Shown here: piece after piece, positions 54,823 to 64,000 of the stretch | How positions within the stretch are numbered: position 1 is the first letter of the stretch | How the letters are laid out: every line of letters starts with the position of its first letter | From: Balneolaceae bacterium | GTDB taxonomy: Bacteria; Bacteroidota; Rhodothermia; Balneolales; Balneolaceae | Length of the DNA stretch: 64,000 bases | Reading direction: 5' to 3' | NCBI GenBank assembly: GCA_017640665.1 | Contig: JAEPQE010000001.1 | Coordinates: 823,262-887,261, forward strand | Notes under the pieces: model-generated | The model's database searches: none | Seen by the model: only the letters and a program-made list of their open reading frames with translations | Told to the model about the DNA's origin: nothing | Position numbers and translations under genes: made by a program

Positions 54823-55673
54823 TTTACCCAACTAAATGGACTGAATATGAGCTCCTTGATTTTGGTAATCAACGGAAACTTGAGCGATTTGGAAATATTA
54901 TAACTAACCGCCCTGAACCTCAGGCTGTGTCAAAGCCTTCTCTTCCTTTGGAACAATGGGAACAAGCCGACCTCTACTTCAGGGAATCTAAAAATCAGAA
55001 AGGAAATTGGAATAAGCAGATTCAAGATTTTGTATTAGAATACAAACTGGGATCTATTCCAATCAGGTTTAAATTGAACCAGGGAGCTTTTAAGCATTTG
55101 GGCATTTTCCCTGAACAAGCTGCTAACTGGGAGTTCATATCTGATCGTTGTACATACTTACATGATAAAGGAATCACTCCTAAAGTGCTTAATCTGTTTG
55201 CCTATACAGGTGGCGCTTCTCTGGCAGCAAACCTATCAGGTGCAGAAGTAACTCATGTTGATTCTGTTAAGAGCGTAGTAACATGGGCTCGCCAAAATGC
55301 AGACCTCAATAGAATAAAAACTATCCGCTGGATTGTAGAAGATGCCCGTAGATTTGTGGAGAAGTCTGTTCGGCGAGGAGATCTCTATCATGGTATAATT
55401 ATGGATCCTCCCGTCTTTGGACTAGGCCCTAAAGGTAAGAACTGGAAATTGAACAGGGATTTGCCTGAGCTTGTTCAAAATGCATTGAAGATTCTTCATC
55501 CTCAACATCGTTTTTTTATCCTGAATACGTACTCCCCTCAATTGCCTCTTTCCGAATTAAAACAAATGCTCTCAAATACTACGGGGTTTCCTAAGCAATA
55601 TGAAAGCACAACTTTAGGCCTGAAAATCCTGTCTGATAAAAGACTCGAATTAGGAAACCTAATACGTTTCTAA
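54819..55673 (+). CDS. Class I SAM-dependent methyltransferase (RlmI/RlmK-like)
   Basis: A 284-residue enzyme from the ATG at 54819, which overlaps the previous stop by ATGA. The SAM-binding fold has motif I NLFAYTGGASLAA, an acidic D in VDSVKSVV, and the DPPxF motif IMDPPVFGLGPKG. This is the Methyltrans_SAM/RlmI-like family of rRNA methyltransferases, here without a PUA domain. Where RlmI has catalytic cysteines, this protein reads ILNTYSPQ, so it probably does not make m5C. The target is not known. A bidirectional terminator follows. Confidence 0.88.
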   Translation: MIYPTKWTEYELLDFGNQRKLERFGNIITNRPEPQAVSKPSLPLEQWEQADLYFRESKNQKGNWNKQIQDFVLEYKLGSIPIRFKLNQGAFKHLGIFPEQAANWEFISDRCTYLHDKGITPKVLNLFAYTGGASLAANLSGAEVTHVDSVKSVVTWARQNADLNRIKTIRWIVEDARRFVEKSVRRGDLYHGIIMDPPVFGLGPKGKNWKLNRDLPELVQNALKILHPQHRFFILNTYSPQLPLSELKQMLSNTTGFPKQYESTTLGLKILSDKRLELGNLIRF

Positions 55674-55689
55674 AATCATAAACAAAAAA

Positions 55690-55722
55690 AAGACCCTTTT
55701 GTTAACCAAAAGGGTCTTTTTT
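55690..55722. terminator. Bidirectional intrinsic terminator
   Basis: A 12-bp stem AAGACCCTTTTG/CAAAAGGGTCTT (55690-55701, 55707-55718) with loop TTAAC, flanked on the left by A-rich and on the right by T-rich sequence, so it works in both directions. It separates the methyltransferase gene from the convergent SusD gene. Confidence 0.92.
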
Positions 55723-55740
55723 AGATTGAACTAATAGTTC

Positions 55741-57177
55741 TCAATAGCCAGGGTTTGGCTGAATGTTTGGATTTGCATCCTGCTCATTAGCAGGAAGTGG
55801 AAGTACAAATCTGTCATTAGGATATGCTACAGTACAAGCGGAAGCAAGAGATGTACATTCGTTACGCACCATATTCTGCTCCCAGCGCATTAAGTCCCAA
55901 AGTCTGTGACCTTCGAACGCAAGCTCACGTCTTCGTTCTTCTCTTATTTCAGTCAATAAAGCAGCACCTGCTCCAACAAAAGGAGTTGCCGTTGGAAGCG
56001 CGCGTAGACGTATAGTATTTAGATCCTGAAGAGCCGTGGCTTCTCCAGCACCACCCTGCTCGGCAGCTGCTTCTGCACGGATTAAATACATTTCTGATAG
56101 ACGAGCAACAACTGTATTGTTTTCTCCAGTGTTACTTGGATACTTAGCTAATCTAAACGGCGCGAAGTCACCAGTTAGTACTGTATCTTCTACAACCAGA
56201 CCTTGACGTACATCGCCATTTGGAAGCATTGAATACCAATCATTAGATGGCAGGTAATCTCCATAACCGGTTTCATTGTACATACCACCTAAGGCATCTG
56301 AACCACGGTTATCGGTCTCTGTCATAGATAACTCAAAGATAGACTCTGAACTATATCCGGCTTCACTTTGCCAAGCGGCTATATAGCCAGCGCTATCAAC
56401 AAGTGCATATGGACCATTTTCGATTACATCATTTGCCATACTTTGCGCATTCGCCCAGTCACCCATATGAAGGTATACTCTTGCAAGAATAGCCTTAGCA
56501 GCCCAGGCAGAAAGTGTAGAAGTATTACCATTTCTGGTTGTGTTACTCATCAGGTTCATTCCTTCGGTAAGGTCGCTTATAACCTGTGCATACACTTCTG
56601 CAACGGTGTTTCTAGTTGGCTCGCTAAATGTATCTGTTTCCAGAACGATAGGAACTCCAAGATGACTTGCGTCTGCTGTAAAGCCATAATGCTGACCATA
56701 AATACGCACCAAATCGAAATACATTAGTCCACGAAGGGCATAAGCTTCACCAAGAAGTTGGTCGAAGTCATCTTCCACGGCTGCTGGTATTTCCGGTTTT
56801 GGATTGTTTATGATTGCATTAGCAGCACCAATTCCTGCATATATGGTCTCCCACATGTTCTGAGTAATGAAGTGCTCTTCAAAGGCAACATACTCCGCAT
56901 ACTCCTTTGCTCTGTTAGCCTGTGAGTTTTGCTTCACATCGTCAGACATTACATCTGGTACTAATATAAAGTACCGGCCATAATAATCTGAATCTGTAAG
57001 CCAATTATAGACCCCGGTTACCGAAGATTCGTAATCTCCAATATTTTCAATCGCTTCCTCATTCGAAACCGATTGTTGCGGGTTCACTTCCAGAAAACTT
57101 TCCTTACAGCCGAATCCGGCGAAAATAACTACTGCAAGTCCTATATATAATGTTCTAATATTCATTGTTCTAAGCAT
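55741..57177 (-). CDS. SusD/RagB-family nutrient-binding lipoprotein
   Basis: A 478-residue outer-membrane lipoprotein (lipobox GFGC after a signal peptide; a second ATG four codons inside is also possible). The N-terminal SusD-like domain (about 30-250) holds TPR-like helices, and the C-terminal part has the family pattern RLSEMYLIRAEAAAEQGG, EIREERRRELAFEGHRLWDLMRW. It sits on the cell surface as the lid of the SusC transporter encoded just upstream (60283-57194), 16 bases apart. The cargo is not revealed: no polysaccharide enzyme is encoded near. Confidence 0.95.
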   Translation of the reverse strand: MLRTMNIRTLYIGLAVVIFAGFGCKESFLEVNPQQSVSNEEAIENIGDYESSVTGVYNWLTDSDYYGRYFILVPDVMSDDVKQNSQANRAKEYAEYVAFEEHFITQNMWETIYAGIGAANAIINNPKPEIPAAVEDDFDQLLGEAYALRGLMYFDLVRIYGQHYGFTADASHLGVPIVLETDTFSEPTRNTVAEVYAQVISDLTEGMNLMSNTTRNGNTSTLSAWAAKAILARVYLHMGDWANAQSMANDVIENGPYALVDSAGYIAAWQSEAGYSSESIFELSMTETDNRGSDALGGMYNETGYGDYLPSNDWYSMLPNGDVRQGLVVEDTVLTGDFAPFRLAKYPSNTGENNTVVARLSEMYLIRAEAAAEQGGAGEATALQDLNTIRLRALPTATPFVGAGAALLTEIREERRRELAFEGHRLWDLMRWEQNMVRNECTSLASACTVAYPNDRFVLPLPANEQDANPNIQPNPGY

Positions 57178-57193
57178 TGTATTTAAATTAGAA

Positions 57194-60100
57194 TTATAAG
57201 CCTATGTCTATACCGAAGGTAATAGACTTGATTGCAGGAGCTACACTGTTGGCGATCCCGCTAACTGCTTGCTCAGGATCGATATACAGGTCTTTTTGCT
57301 TCGTGAATGTAAACAGGTTAGTTCCCCTTGTGTATACCCTAAGATTCTTTAATCCGAATCTGGAGATGTCACTGATTGGGAAACTGTAAGCTAAGGTAAC
57401 ATTTCTCAGGCGAACATAAGATCCATCATGAAGCCATCTGGTAGAGTTAGCAACATTAGCAGTGTTATTTCCTCCCCACATATGTTGTGGGAACTTAGCA
57501 TCGGTATCACCTGGTCTCCAGCTGTTTTCAAATGCATAGGTAGATGTACTACGAGGAGTAAGAGCTCCATCCCCATGAATAAATCGTTCTGTTGCCCAGT
57601 AAAGATGATTTCCCCACGAATAGGTAAACTGAGCGTCAAAGGCAAAGTTCTTGTAGAATACTGACGTATTGAACCCACCGTAATGATCTGGTGTTGCTGA
57701 TTGACCAGTAAAGAACCGCTCTGCATCACTGATGTTGCTTGTTGTTGCAGAACGAGTTTCATCGGTGTACCATAATGGTTGACCATTGGTTTGATCTACT
57801 CCGGCCCAGTCATAAAGATAGTAGGACTGGTAATCAAACCCTTCTTCTCTTCGTTTGGTACCATCGATGTAAGCTTCTGTTAGCTCTGATACTTCATTGG
57901 TAATAAAGGTTGTGTTAAATCCAATATCCCATGAGAAATCTGTTTCTCTCATCAGGTTAACGTCGAGCGTCAATTCGAAACCGCTATTTTCTAACTCACC
58001 TGCATTCTGAACTACTTCATCAAAGCCGGTAGTTCTGGATAATGGTACATCAAGAAGAAGATCGGAAGATACCCTTGTAAAGTACTCTACTGTAGCTTCT
58101 ACCCTGTCAAAAGCACCGATTTCAACAGCAATATTGAAGTTCTGCTGAGATTCCCAAGTTAAACCTGGATTCGCAATTTGGACAGGGACACCACCAGGGC
58201 TTCCGTCATAATCTCTTCCGTATCCATATAAACCTCTGGATTCGAAATTTAGAATTTCTGCGTTACCAGTTGTACCAAATGAAGTTCTAACTTTCAGAAG
58301 ATCAATTTGGTCAAAGTCTTCCATAAAAGATTCGTTATGGAGAGCCCATGCTAAACCAACAGAGTAAAATGTACCCCATCGATTTTCGCTTCCGAATCGG
58401 GAAGAACCATCTCGTCTTACACTAAACTGGGCAACATACTTGCCATCAAAATCATAAATGAAACGACTAAACACAGAAGCAAAAGTATACTTAGTCTGAG
58501 TTGCGGACGCATCGTATGCTTCTGCAGCACTGTTCAATGTTCTCAATTTAAGATTTGGAAAGTTTTGTCCATATCCATAGAAACTTTTCTGCTCGGATGA
58601 CAGTGCTTCGTATCCAGCGAGAACCTCTATATTATGAACGTCATTGAAGTTGTCAATATAGTTCAGCGTTTGAGTACCAGACCAGTCCTGACGGGTAATT
58701 TCATTTTCCTGGACATAACCGCCTACGTTTCGTCCATCACCATAGCGAGGATTTTTATACTGAGACTCAGTTACTTTGATAATATCAATGTTCCACTGTG
58801 TTTTGAAAACAAGGTTATCCAGAATTCTAGCCTGAGCTGACAAACTATTATTCAATCTGAATTGCTGCGTATTTCTAATGTCATCACCACTTAACGCACC
58901 AACCGGGTTATTACCCCCCATTGGGAAATAGTTTTTATGCTGATCGTTAAATAACCCTGCCTCATTCCTAATTGGGATTAGCGGAGAAAGCAGATATGCA
59001 TTATACAATGGATTTGCCCAAGCAGAACCATCTACCATACCGTTCTGGTCAGTCTGAGATAAAAGCAACTTATTTGAAAGATCAATTCTGTTGTTTGCTT
59101 TCACATCAACATTCGCTCTACTTGTTATACGATCAAAGTCGGTTCCGATAATATGACTTTCCTGATCAAAATAGTTTGTTGAAACAAAATATCGAGCTGA
59201 CTCATTACCACCGGAAACACTTAAATCATACGATTGGTTAATACCCGTTCTTGTCAACTCATCTAACCATCGGGTATCCGTTGGATTCCCTGTTTGAGGA
59301 TCAGTAAGTTGCTCAAATCGGTTATCAAACCGGGTTTGTGCTTCTGCAGCAGTTTCGCCACGATTGATATACCCATTTAAAAATAACTCTGTATACTGAT
59401 CAGCGTTTAAAGGCTCTAATATAGAACTTGAAGCAACTTGGTTAAAACCAAGCTGAGATTTAATACTTACTTTTGGAGTTCCGCTCTGACCACTTTTGGT
59501 AGTAATAAGAATTACGCCGTTCGCACCCCTGGAACCATAGATAGCTGTAGAAGCGGCATCCTTAAGTACTGTGATATTCTCAATATCATTTGGATTTAAG
59601 GCAGCCATTACGTTTGTACTTCTTTCGCCGTTATCATTAAGCGCAGCAATACTTCCTGACGCCATGATCACTCCATCAATAACATAAAGTGGTTGACTTG
59701 AAGCAGATATCGATCCAATTCCCCGAACTCTGATCTGAGTATTACCACCTGGTGAGCCATCATTTGAGATCATTTGCACACCGGCAACATTTCCCTGAAT
59801 GGCACCTTCAAATGAAGCAGTTGGAATTTGCTCAATTTTAGCAGACCCAACCGTTTGAATGGACCCCACTAAGGACTCCCGGGATTGTACCCCATATCCA
59901 ACAACCAACAGCTCATCGAGCTCCTGGGCATCTTCTTCCATTTCAATAAATATTTCTGTTTGACCGTCAACCGGAACTTCTATGGTTTTATACCCGATAG
60001 AACTGAAGACAAGTACGTCGTCGTCTTCTACATCTATACTGAAGGTACCTTCACCATCAGTTGCTGCACCTTTGAACTCTCCTTTTACCTGGATATTAAC

Positions 60101-60283
60101 ACCGGCAAGGGGTTCATTTGTTTCTGCATCGACAACATTACCTATCAATAGATAGACATCTTTGTCATTATTTGTATCTGACGCTTTCGCATTGTTACTG
60201 AAGCCTGCAACCAATAACAACATCAATGTTGCTATCGAACAATACTCCAGAATCCTTCCTGAAAAGAATCGAAACTTTTTCAT
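57194..60283 (-). CDS. SusC/RagA-type TonB-dependent outer membrane transporter
   Basis: A 1029-residue receptor. The ATG at 60283 is used (a GTG two codons earlier is possible). A signal sequence is followed by a carboxypeptidase-regulatory-like domain (about 45-122), a TonB-box-like segment (DELLVVGYGVQSRESLVG), the plug (about 130-245) and a 22-strand barrel ending in SITFGIDIGL. With the adjacent SusD it imports large or peptide-like nutrients by TonB energy. No sigma/anti-sigma pair directly abuts it, but an ECF factor is encoded at 62650-63303 in the same orientation. Confidence 0.96.
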   Translation of the reverse strand: MKKFRFFSGRILEYCSIATLMLLLVAGFSNNAKASDTNNDKDVYLLIGNVVDAETNEPLAGVNIQVKGEFKGAATDGEGTFSIDVEDDDVLVFSSIGYKTIEVPVDGQTEIFIEMEEDAQELDELLVVGYGVQSRESLVGSIQTVGSAKIEQIPTASFEGAIQGNVAGVQMISNDGSPGGNTQIRVRGIGSISASSQPLYVIDGVIMASGSIAALNDNGERSTNVMAALNPNDIENITVLKDAASTAIYGSRGANGVILITTKSGQSGTPKVSIKSQLGFNQVASSSILEPLNADQYTELFLNGYINRGETAAEAQTRFDNRFEQLTDPQTGNPTDTRWLDELTRTGINQSYDLSVSGGNESARYFVSTNYFDQESHIIGTDFDRITSRANVDVKANNRIDLSNKLLLSQTDQNGMVDGSAWANPLYNAYLLSPLIPIRNEAGLFNDQHKNYFPMGGNNPVGALSGDDIRNTQQFRLNNSLSAQARILDNLVFKTQWNIDIIKVTESQYKNPRYGDGRNVGGYVQENEITRQDWSGTQTLNYIDNFNDVHNIEVLAGYEALSSEQKSFYGYGQNFPNLKLRTLNSAAEAYDASATQTKYTFASVFSRFIYDFDGKYVAQFSVRRDGSSRFGSENRWGTFYSVGLAWALHNESFMEDFDQIDLLKVRTSFGTTGNAEILNFESRGLYGYGRDYDGSPGGVPVQIANPGLTWESQQNFNIAVEIGAFDRVEATVEYFTRVSSDLLLDVPLSRTTGFDEVVQNAGELENSGFELTLDVNLMRETDFSWDIGFNTTFITNEVSELTEAYIDGTKRREEGFDYQSYYLYDWAGVDQTNGQPLWYTDETRSATTSNISDAERFFTGQSATPDHYGGFNTSVFYKNFAFDAQFTYSWGNHLYWATERFIHGDGALTPRSTSTYAFENSWRPGDTDAKFPQHMWGGNNTANVANSTRWLHDGSYVRLRNVTLAYSFPISDISRFGLKNLRVYTRGTNLFTFTKQKDLYIDPEQAVSGIANSVAPAIKSITFGIDIGL

Positions 60284-60586
60284 AAGCACTCTATTAGTTT
60301 ATTTTTGTTGATCTAAAATGAAACTGTTGACCATACAGTCTCATCCCACCCCCTGATATTAGCCATTCTTAATCTATATAAAAAATTAAATGGGCATTGG
60401 GCGTATTTATTCTAAATGGTTGACTTTATTAGCTAAAAACGCTTCTAAAGCTAAATTTCCCAATATATTTTTGAACCAATCAGCTTAAAAATTTGATATA
60501 TCTGAGTAAAAAATGAGTTCCTGATGAAATAAACCGCTTATTAAATACGTATTGATTAACCGGCAAAATTAAAGCCAGTTGTTAGC
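60284..60586. other. Intergenic region upstream of the SusC gene
   Basis: About 300 bases, A/T-rich, with no gene and no strong hairpin that I can see. It must hold the promoter of the SusC-SusD operon and the end of the S41 peptidase transcript. Confidence 0.6.
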
Positions 60587-61816
60587 TTAACTTCTCTTAG
60601 ACAAGATTTCATTTGCCATTTCCAAAGCCTTCCCTGAACTGACTCCTACATCCGGAATTATCCCCCTGCCTTGCCAGCCTTCTTTTTTCTCGATATCGAA
60701 ATTTGTATCTGTTGATATAACCGCATAAAAGCCATAAACAAGTTCAAATACGTTTACCAAAAAACCAGCTCCTGCCGTTCTCTCACCGACTATTATTCCT
60801 CTATTCTTGTTCTGTATATCGTAACAAAGAGCTTCTCCTGCGGAGATTGTTTTGCCACTAGTTAATACAGCTATCGGTTTATTGTAAAAAACTTTACTTA
60901 AAGAGTTATTACTTGCATAAAAATATGAAAGCAGATTCTCAACAGCTTTCCCGTCTCCCCCACCTGAACTTCTAAGATCAATGATAAGTGCTTTCGTATG
61001 CTTTAATCTTTCCAGCTCCGTTTTAGTTTTTTCTCTTACTTCTTCGCTATCAACAAACCGGTCTATCTTAATAAGCCCTACATTTTTCTCCAGAATGCTG
61101 GACCTTATTATTTCCTCCTGGTATTGATCCGACTCCACATCTTCCATTTCTTCCGTTTTCCCGAAACGCATGTTAACTTCATTAATACGGCTTGGAGGAA
61201 TAACCTCAAGATGCTTATCACCAGAAATGTCAACTAACTGTTCTGTCAATTTTTCCGCCAACAAGTCGCCTTGATCTAATGCCTTAAAATCACCCTCATC
61301 ATATCTTCTCTTTAGCTCTGTGGAATATGCTTTCCCTTTTTGGGGGATTACATACTTTTCTGATAATTTTTTTTCTAAATCTTTTATTAACTCCTTTCTC
61401 TGAAGTTCGGTTACTTGTTTACTCAGATCATATTCTACAGGTAAAACTGATTTTTTAATTTCCATCAGGCTTATTCTTCGCTCTTTATTCAAAGCCAGAT
61501 TTACTTTTACCCATCCGGAATTGTTCTCTTTAGAATAAATAGAGATAGCCTTATCAGTCTGGTAGGAAATTTTATATGGCGTGATACCTTCTTTTGATTG
61601 TACATGTGAAATCAAAAGATCCAAGTAATCTCTCCATTCTTTTTCCATATAATTATCCAGGAACTCTGGATTAGCCTTATTAACAGCCAGAAACCAGTTT
61701 GAAGCAAACCTCCCTAATCTATTCTCATCAAATTTTAGCTCTTCTACCTGTCTTGCTTCAGCAGTTAATCCGGCAAATAAAAATGACAGTATTAATAATG
61801 CCCGGATTCTATTCAT
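60587..61816 (-). CDS. S41-family (C-terminal processing-like) peptidase
   Basis: A 409-residue secreted protein with a signal peptide (LILSFLFAGLTAEAR). The C-terminal half is an S41 peptidase domain with the strand LIDLRSSGGGDGKAVENLL, the catalytic-serine region TSGKTISAGEALCYDI and a GERTAGAGFLVNVF segment. The N-terminal half has no PDZ signature. S41 enzymes cut near protein C-termini. The gene lies 40 bases downstream of the membrane partner of the ECF sigma factor, so it may be regulated by that sigma factor. Confidence 0.88.
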   Translation of the reverse strand: MNRIRALLILSFLFAGLTAEARQVEELKFDENRLGRFASNWFLAVNKANPEFLDNYMEKEWRDYLDLLISHVQSKEGITPYKISYQTDKAISIYSKENNSGWVKVNLALNKERRISLMEIKKSVLPVEYDLSKQVTELQRKELIKDLEKKLSEKYVIPQKGKAYSTELKRRYDEGDFKALDQGDLLAEKLTEQLVDISGDKHLEVIPPSRINEVNMRFGKTEEMEDVESDQYQEEIIRSSILEKNVGLIKIDRFVDSEEVREKTKTELERLKHTKALIIDLRSSGGGDGKAVENLLSYFYASNNSLSKVFYNKPIAVLTSGKTISAGEALCYDIQNKNRGIIVGERTAGAGFLVNVFELVYGFYAVISTDTNFDIEKKEGWQGRGIIPDVGVSSGKALEMANEILSKRS

Positions 61817-61856
61817 TACGATTTCTGGCTGTAGTAATTAATACTTCTTTTTGCTT

Positions 61857-62645
61857 TTATAATTTTTCCGGGTCTTGCTTTTTTATTTCTATTACTTTTT
61901 GCTCAGACCCATCTTCATGAATAAATTTATTGCCTTCAGGACCAATATCATTGGTCAATTCCTCAATAGATTTCTTTACTTCATAAGCTGAGTTTTTATC
62001 CAGGCCCACTTCCAGTACTACAAAACGATTTCCATTTTCATCTTTAAGAATCTTGGCGTCACCTTTTGCACTACTATTTTCATGAAGGAAAACATTTATC
62101 CTTGCCGAAACCTTTTCTTCGCTCATGGTCTTATCAACTTTCAGTTCCAGAGTGTGCAAAGCTGCATCAAAAAAAGTTCGCTCTACTTTTTCTTCAATGG
62201 GAAGTATCTCTATAGATTGGAAATCGAACACAGCAGATAAAGCATCCCGCTTGTCCTGAGCTGCTTGGTAATTCGCCTCTGGAAGTACCATCACAACTTC
62301 TGTACGTTTCTCCGCCTTCCCTTTTCCGATTTCTTCATGCAAGACCTGGTGCACGCTTACCTGAGAGGGATCAAGCCCTGGCACTTCCGCCAATTTTGAT
62401 TTTAGCGAAATCGCATCTGGCGCTGCCATTCCTTTTATCATATAGCCAATTTCTTCTTCCTGTTCTACTGGAACAGTACACGCTATCAGTATTAGTGTAG
62501 CAAAAATAAATGACGCTGCTATTTTATAGATGTTTTTCATGGTGTTGGGTTTTTTGTGGTTTTGATCTAACCACGTTCCCAAGCCATCAAACGAGGCGCT
62601 GTGATCTCGCTTCTTCAGGTTATCAAAAGCTTTTGATTGCTTCAT
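61857..62645 (-). CDS. Single-pass membrane protein or lipoprotein encoded after ECF sigma factor
   Basis: From the ATG at 62645 (four bases after the sigma stop) the protein has a polar, basic N-terminus of about 35 residues, one hydrophobic segment (KIAASFIFATLILIAC), then a large soluble domain (about 60-262). This fits an anti-sigma-like arrangement. If translation begins at 62540 instead, the segment is a lipoprotein signal with lipobox LIAC. The soluble part is acidic, alpha/beta, with repeated EKVxxR and xxxLKVDK segments, and has no recognised family. Its partner is the sigma factor at 62650-63303. Confidence 0.8.
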   Translation of the reverse strand: MKQSKAFDNLKKRDHSASFDGLGTWLDQNHKKPNTMKNIYKIAASFIFATLILIACTVPVEQEEEIGYMIKGMAAPDAISLKSKLAEVPGLDPSQVSVHQVLHEEIGKGKAEKRTEVVMVLPEANYQAAQDKRDALSAVFDFQSIEILPIEEKVERTFFDAALHTLELKVDKTMSEEKVSARINVFLHENSSAKGDAKILKDENGNRFVVLEVGLDKNSAYEVKKSIEELTNDIGPEGNKFIHEDGSEQKVIEIKKQDPEKL

Positions 62646-62649
62646 ATCT

Positions 62650-63303
62650 TCACCCAAGAGATTTGTGTTCGTTGATAACTTTAACGGTTTCATGGTAGAT
62701 GTCTTTGGTTGTTGATGTAGATCCCAGCTTATTTTGTGGAGGCGTAAAATCTTGCGCCTTTACTTCCTCAGCTTTAATTGAATGTTTACTCAATTCTGGA
62801 TCTTGTTCTAGCTGTACCATGAATTCCTTCAGCTTTTTTCTTGATCTGCTTAACCGTGATTTTACTGCCGATTCGCTTTTCTCGTTCTGCATTTTGGTGA
62901 TTTCTTTTATTGAAAAGCCGCCTATCTCAAAAAGCAGTATTGCTGCCCGTTCTTTTCTATCTAGTCGGGACAATCCTCCAATTAATAACTGGTTTTCCTC
63001 AAAGAAATCATCGGTAAAAAAGGTAAATGCAGCTTCCCCTTTTACAGAATTCAGCGACACAAACCTGCTCCAAAACGGTTTACGAACAGCGTTATAGAAA
63101 CACCGGGTAATAATCTGAAAGAACCAACTTCTGAATCTGCCTTCATCTTTCAGCGAATCGATTTTCTCGAATGCTTTTAATAGTGCTTGTTGCAAAACAT
63201 CTTCCGCCTCGGCTTTTGAGGAGCCTGAGCAAAGCGCTCTGCAATAATTTACCGCATCATTATAATGGGGCTTCAGTAAGTCAGTAAATTCAGAGTTCGT
63301 CAA
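62650..63303 (-). CDS. ECF-type RNA polymerase sigma factor
   Basis: A 217-residue sigma factor with a region 2 (about 10-80: EAEDVLQQALLKAFEKIDSL, GRFRSWFFQIITRCFYNAVR) and a region 4 (about 115-165: RKERAAILLFEIGGFSIKEITK, then SAVKSRLSRSRKKLKEFM). Region 3 is missing, as in the ECF group. The last 45 residues extend beyond region 4. The start is TTG at 63303; there is no nearby ATG. It overlaps no gene but is followed by a membrane protein likely to hold it in check. It lies downstream of a sensor kinase gene in the same orientation. Confidence 0.9.
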   Translation of the reverse strand: MTNSEFTDLLKPHYNDAVNYCRALCSGSSKAEAEDVLQQALLKAFEKIDSLKDEGRFRSWFFQIITRCFYNAVRKPFWSRFVSLNSVKGEAAFTFFTDDFFEENQLLIGGLSRLDRKERAAILLFEIGGFSIKEITKMQNEKSESAVKSRLSRSRKKLKEFMVQLEQDPELSKHSIKAEEVKAQDFTPPQNKLGSTSTTKDIYHETVKVINEHKSLG

Positions 63304-63396
63304 AAGAAATACTTTTGGAATTCATGTTTGCGCGCTAACATCTATAAGACACCGCTAGCCGGAGAAAAGTCGCAGCATCACTAATTACTTTGCTGA

Positions 63397-64000
63397 TTAA
63401 ACAGTCTCAGAGAATTTGCTTTTTTCGGTAGCTGGAAATTCCAGTGTTATTCTGGTTCCATCTCCGGATGTATCAACCAAAATTTCTGCCCCTGCATCTT
63501 TCGCTCTCTTTTTCATATTTCCCATTCCAGATCCTGTCCCATTTTCGTTAGACGTTTTGAAGCTCCCGTTATCGTAAATGGTAAGCAGCACCTGTGTACC
63601 TTCTAAAGAACCGCTTACCTGAAACGTAGTAGCCCCGGAATGCTTCAAAGTGTTTTGTGTGGCTTCCTGAATTATTCTGAAGATATTAAGGGATTGAGTC
63701 GGACTTAGATAAATGTCTTTTAAATCATTCAGTGAAGTTTCTACAGATAACTCAGATATTTTTTCAACGTTATTCAGATAGTTGTTTACATGATCCACGA
63801 AAGTCTGCGAGGTTTGTTCATCCGATTTTAATGCCCAGATGGTATCCCTCAATTGCCCGATGGAAGTCTTTGCTTCTTCTTTTAATGAATTAAGTACCTG
63901 CTCCGACTCTTTTTCTTTGGATGTGTTTTTGTATCTCTCAAACAAATCAATCCCGGAAATAATGTTTACCAGTTGAGCACCAACGTTATCGTGTAAATCT
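63397..64000 (-). CDS. Sensor histidine kinase, C-terminal part (cut by window edge)
   Basis: The frame runs off the right edge; about 200 C-terminal residues are seen. Beyond the first ATG the frame continues with DLHDNVGAQLVNIISGIDLF, the HisKA_3 phosphoacceptor region, so the gene is longer than any in-window start suggests. The HATPase_c domain follows (LNIFRIIQEATQNTLKHSGATT, GSGMGNMKKRAKDAGAEIL). It is closely similar in layout to the C-terminus of the propeller kinase at 3276-6410, so an extracellular sensor half may lie to the right. Confidence 0.93.
   Translation of the reverse strand, partial: DLHDNVGAQLVNIISGIDLFERYKNTSKEKESEQVLNSLKEEAKTSIGQLRDTIWALKSDEQTSQTFVDHVNNYLNNVEKISELSVETSLNDLKDIYLSPTQSLNIFRIIQEATQNTLKHSGATTFQVSGSLEGTQVLLTIYDNGSFKTSNENGTGSGMGNMKKRAKDAGAEILVDTSGDGTRITLEFPATEKSKFSETV

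Overview
The window looks like a chromosomal segment from a member of the Balneolota/Rhodothermota side of the Bacteroidota superphylum. Three secreted proteins end in type IX secretion sorting domains with the LSQNYPNPFNP-type motif. A PorX-type regulator (response regulator plus PglZ domain) is present. There is a SusC/SusD pair, a DUF3667 protein and several LytS/LytTR and propeller-type sensor systems. Shine-Dalgarno sequences are weak, which also fits. The assignment is inference from gene content; no rRNA or other marker is present.

Layout. 1-9650: end of a VOC protein, a type IX cargo protein, a LuxR-type response regulator with its giant propeller sensor kinase, and a secreted metalloprotease followed by a lipoprotein that resembles the protease's own propeptide. 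9746-12607: a small unknown protein, TsaE, PorX and a ComEA-like HhH protein. 12700-20440: hydrolase, RluA-type pseudouridine synthase, TrhO, a second type IX metalloprotease, an unknown 326-residue protein, and a tandem of HU genes, the second fused to a membrane anchor and LysM domain. 20667-29500: LytS/LytTR pair, HemW, gamma-carbonic anhydrase, DUF3667, DsbA-like lipoprotein, cysteine desulfurase and the divergent NadC/NadA genes. 30144-36787: MacB/LolD-type ABC transporter, adaptor and TolC operon next to a second LytS/LytTR pair. 36797-42100: assorted enzymes and membrane proteins.

42109-46833 is the most interesting region. A WYL-domain regulator is divergent from a Ro60/Rsr (TROVE + vWA) gene, which is followed by 650 non-coding bases and then a RtcB RNA ligase gene. 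The non-coding stretch holds five tandem structured units. Each has a lower stem, a conserved asymmetric internal loop (5' TGYTGTR against a nine-base 3' strand) and a 7-8 bp upper stem. Four carry tRNA T-arms. Unit 2 reads as a circularly permuted tRNA whose acceptor stem is capped by CUUCGG and which enters through the anticodon stem. Unit 3 imitates a class II (Leu-like) tRNA. Unit 5 has only the protein-binding-type stem and abuts the rtcB start. I interpret the array as bacterial Y RNAs of the YrlA kind, in an Rsr-Y RNA-RtcB RNA-repair locus. That class of system is known (Salmonella rsr-yrl-rtc; tRNA-mimicking Y RNAs near Ro60), but a five-member graded array under a WYL regulator is, as far as I know, worth describing.

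46889-64000: a lipoprotein, a PH-like membrane protein, an AraC regulator, small secreted proteins, an M20 amidohydrolase, a second serine hydrolase, a TPR-unknown-methyltransferase operon, a SusD/SusC pair, an S41 peptidase, an ECF sigma factor with a membrane partner, and a sensor kinase cut off by the right edge. Two 83-86 bp dispersed repeats with inverted ends and several terminator hairpins are also visible.
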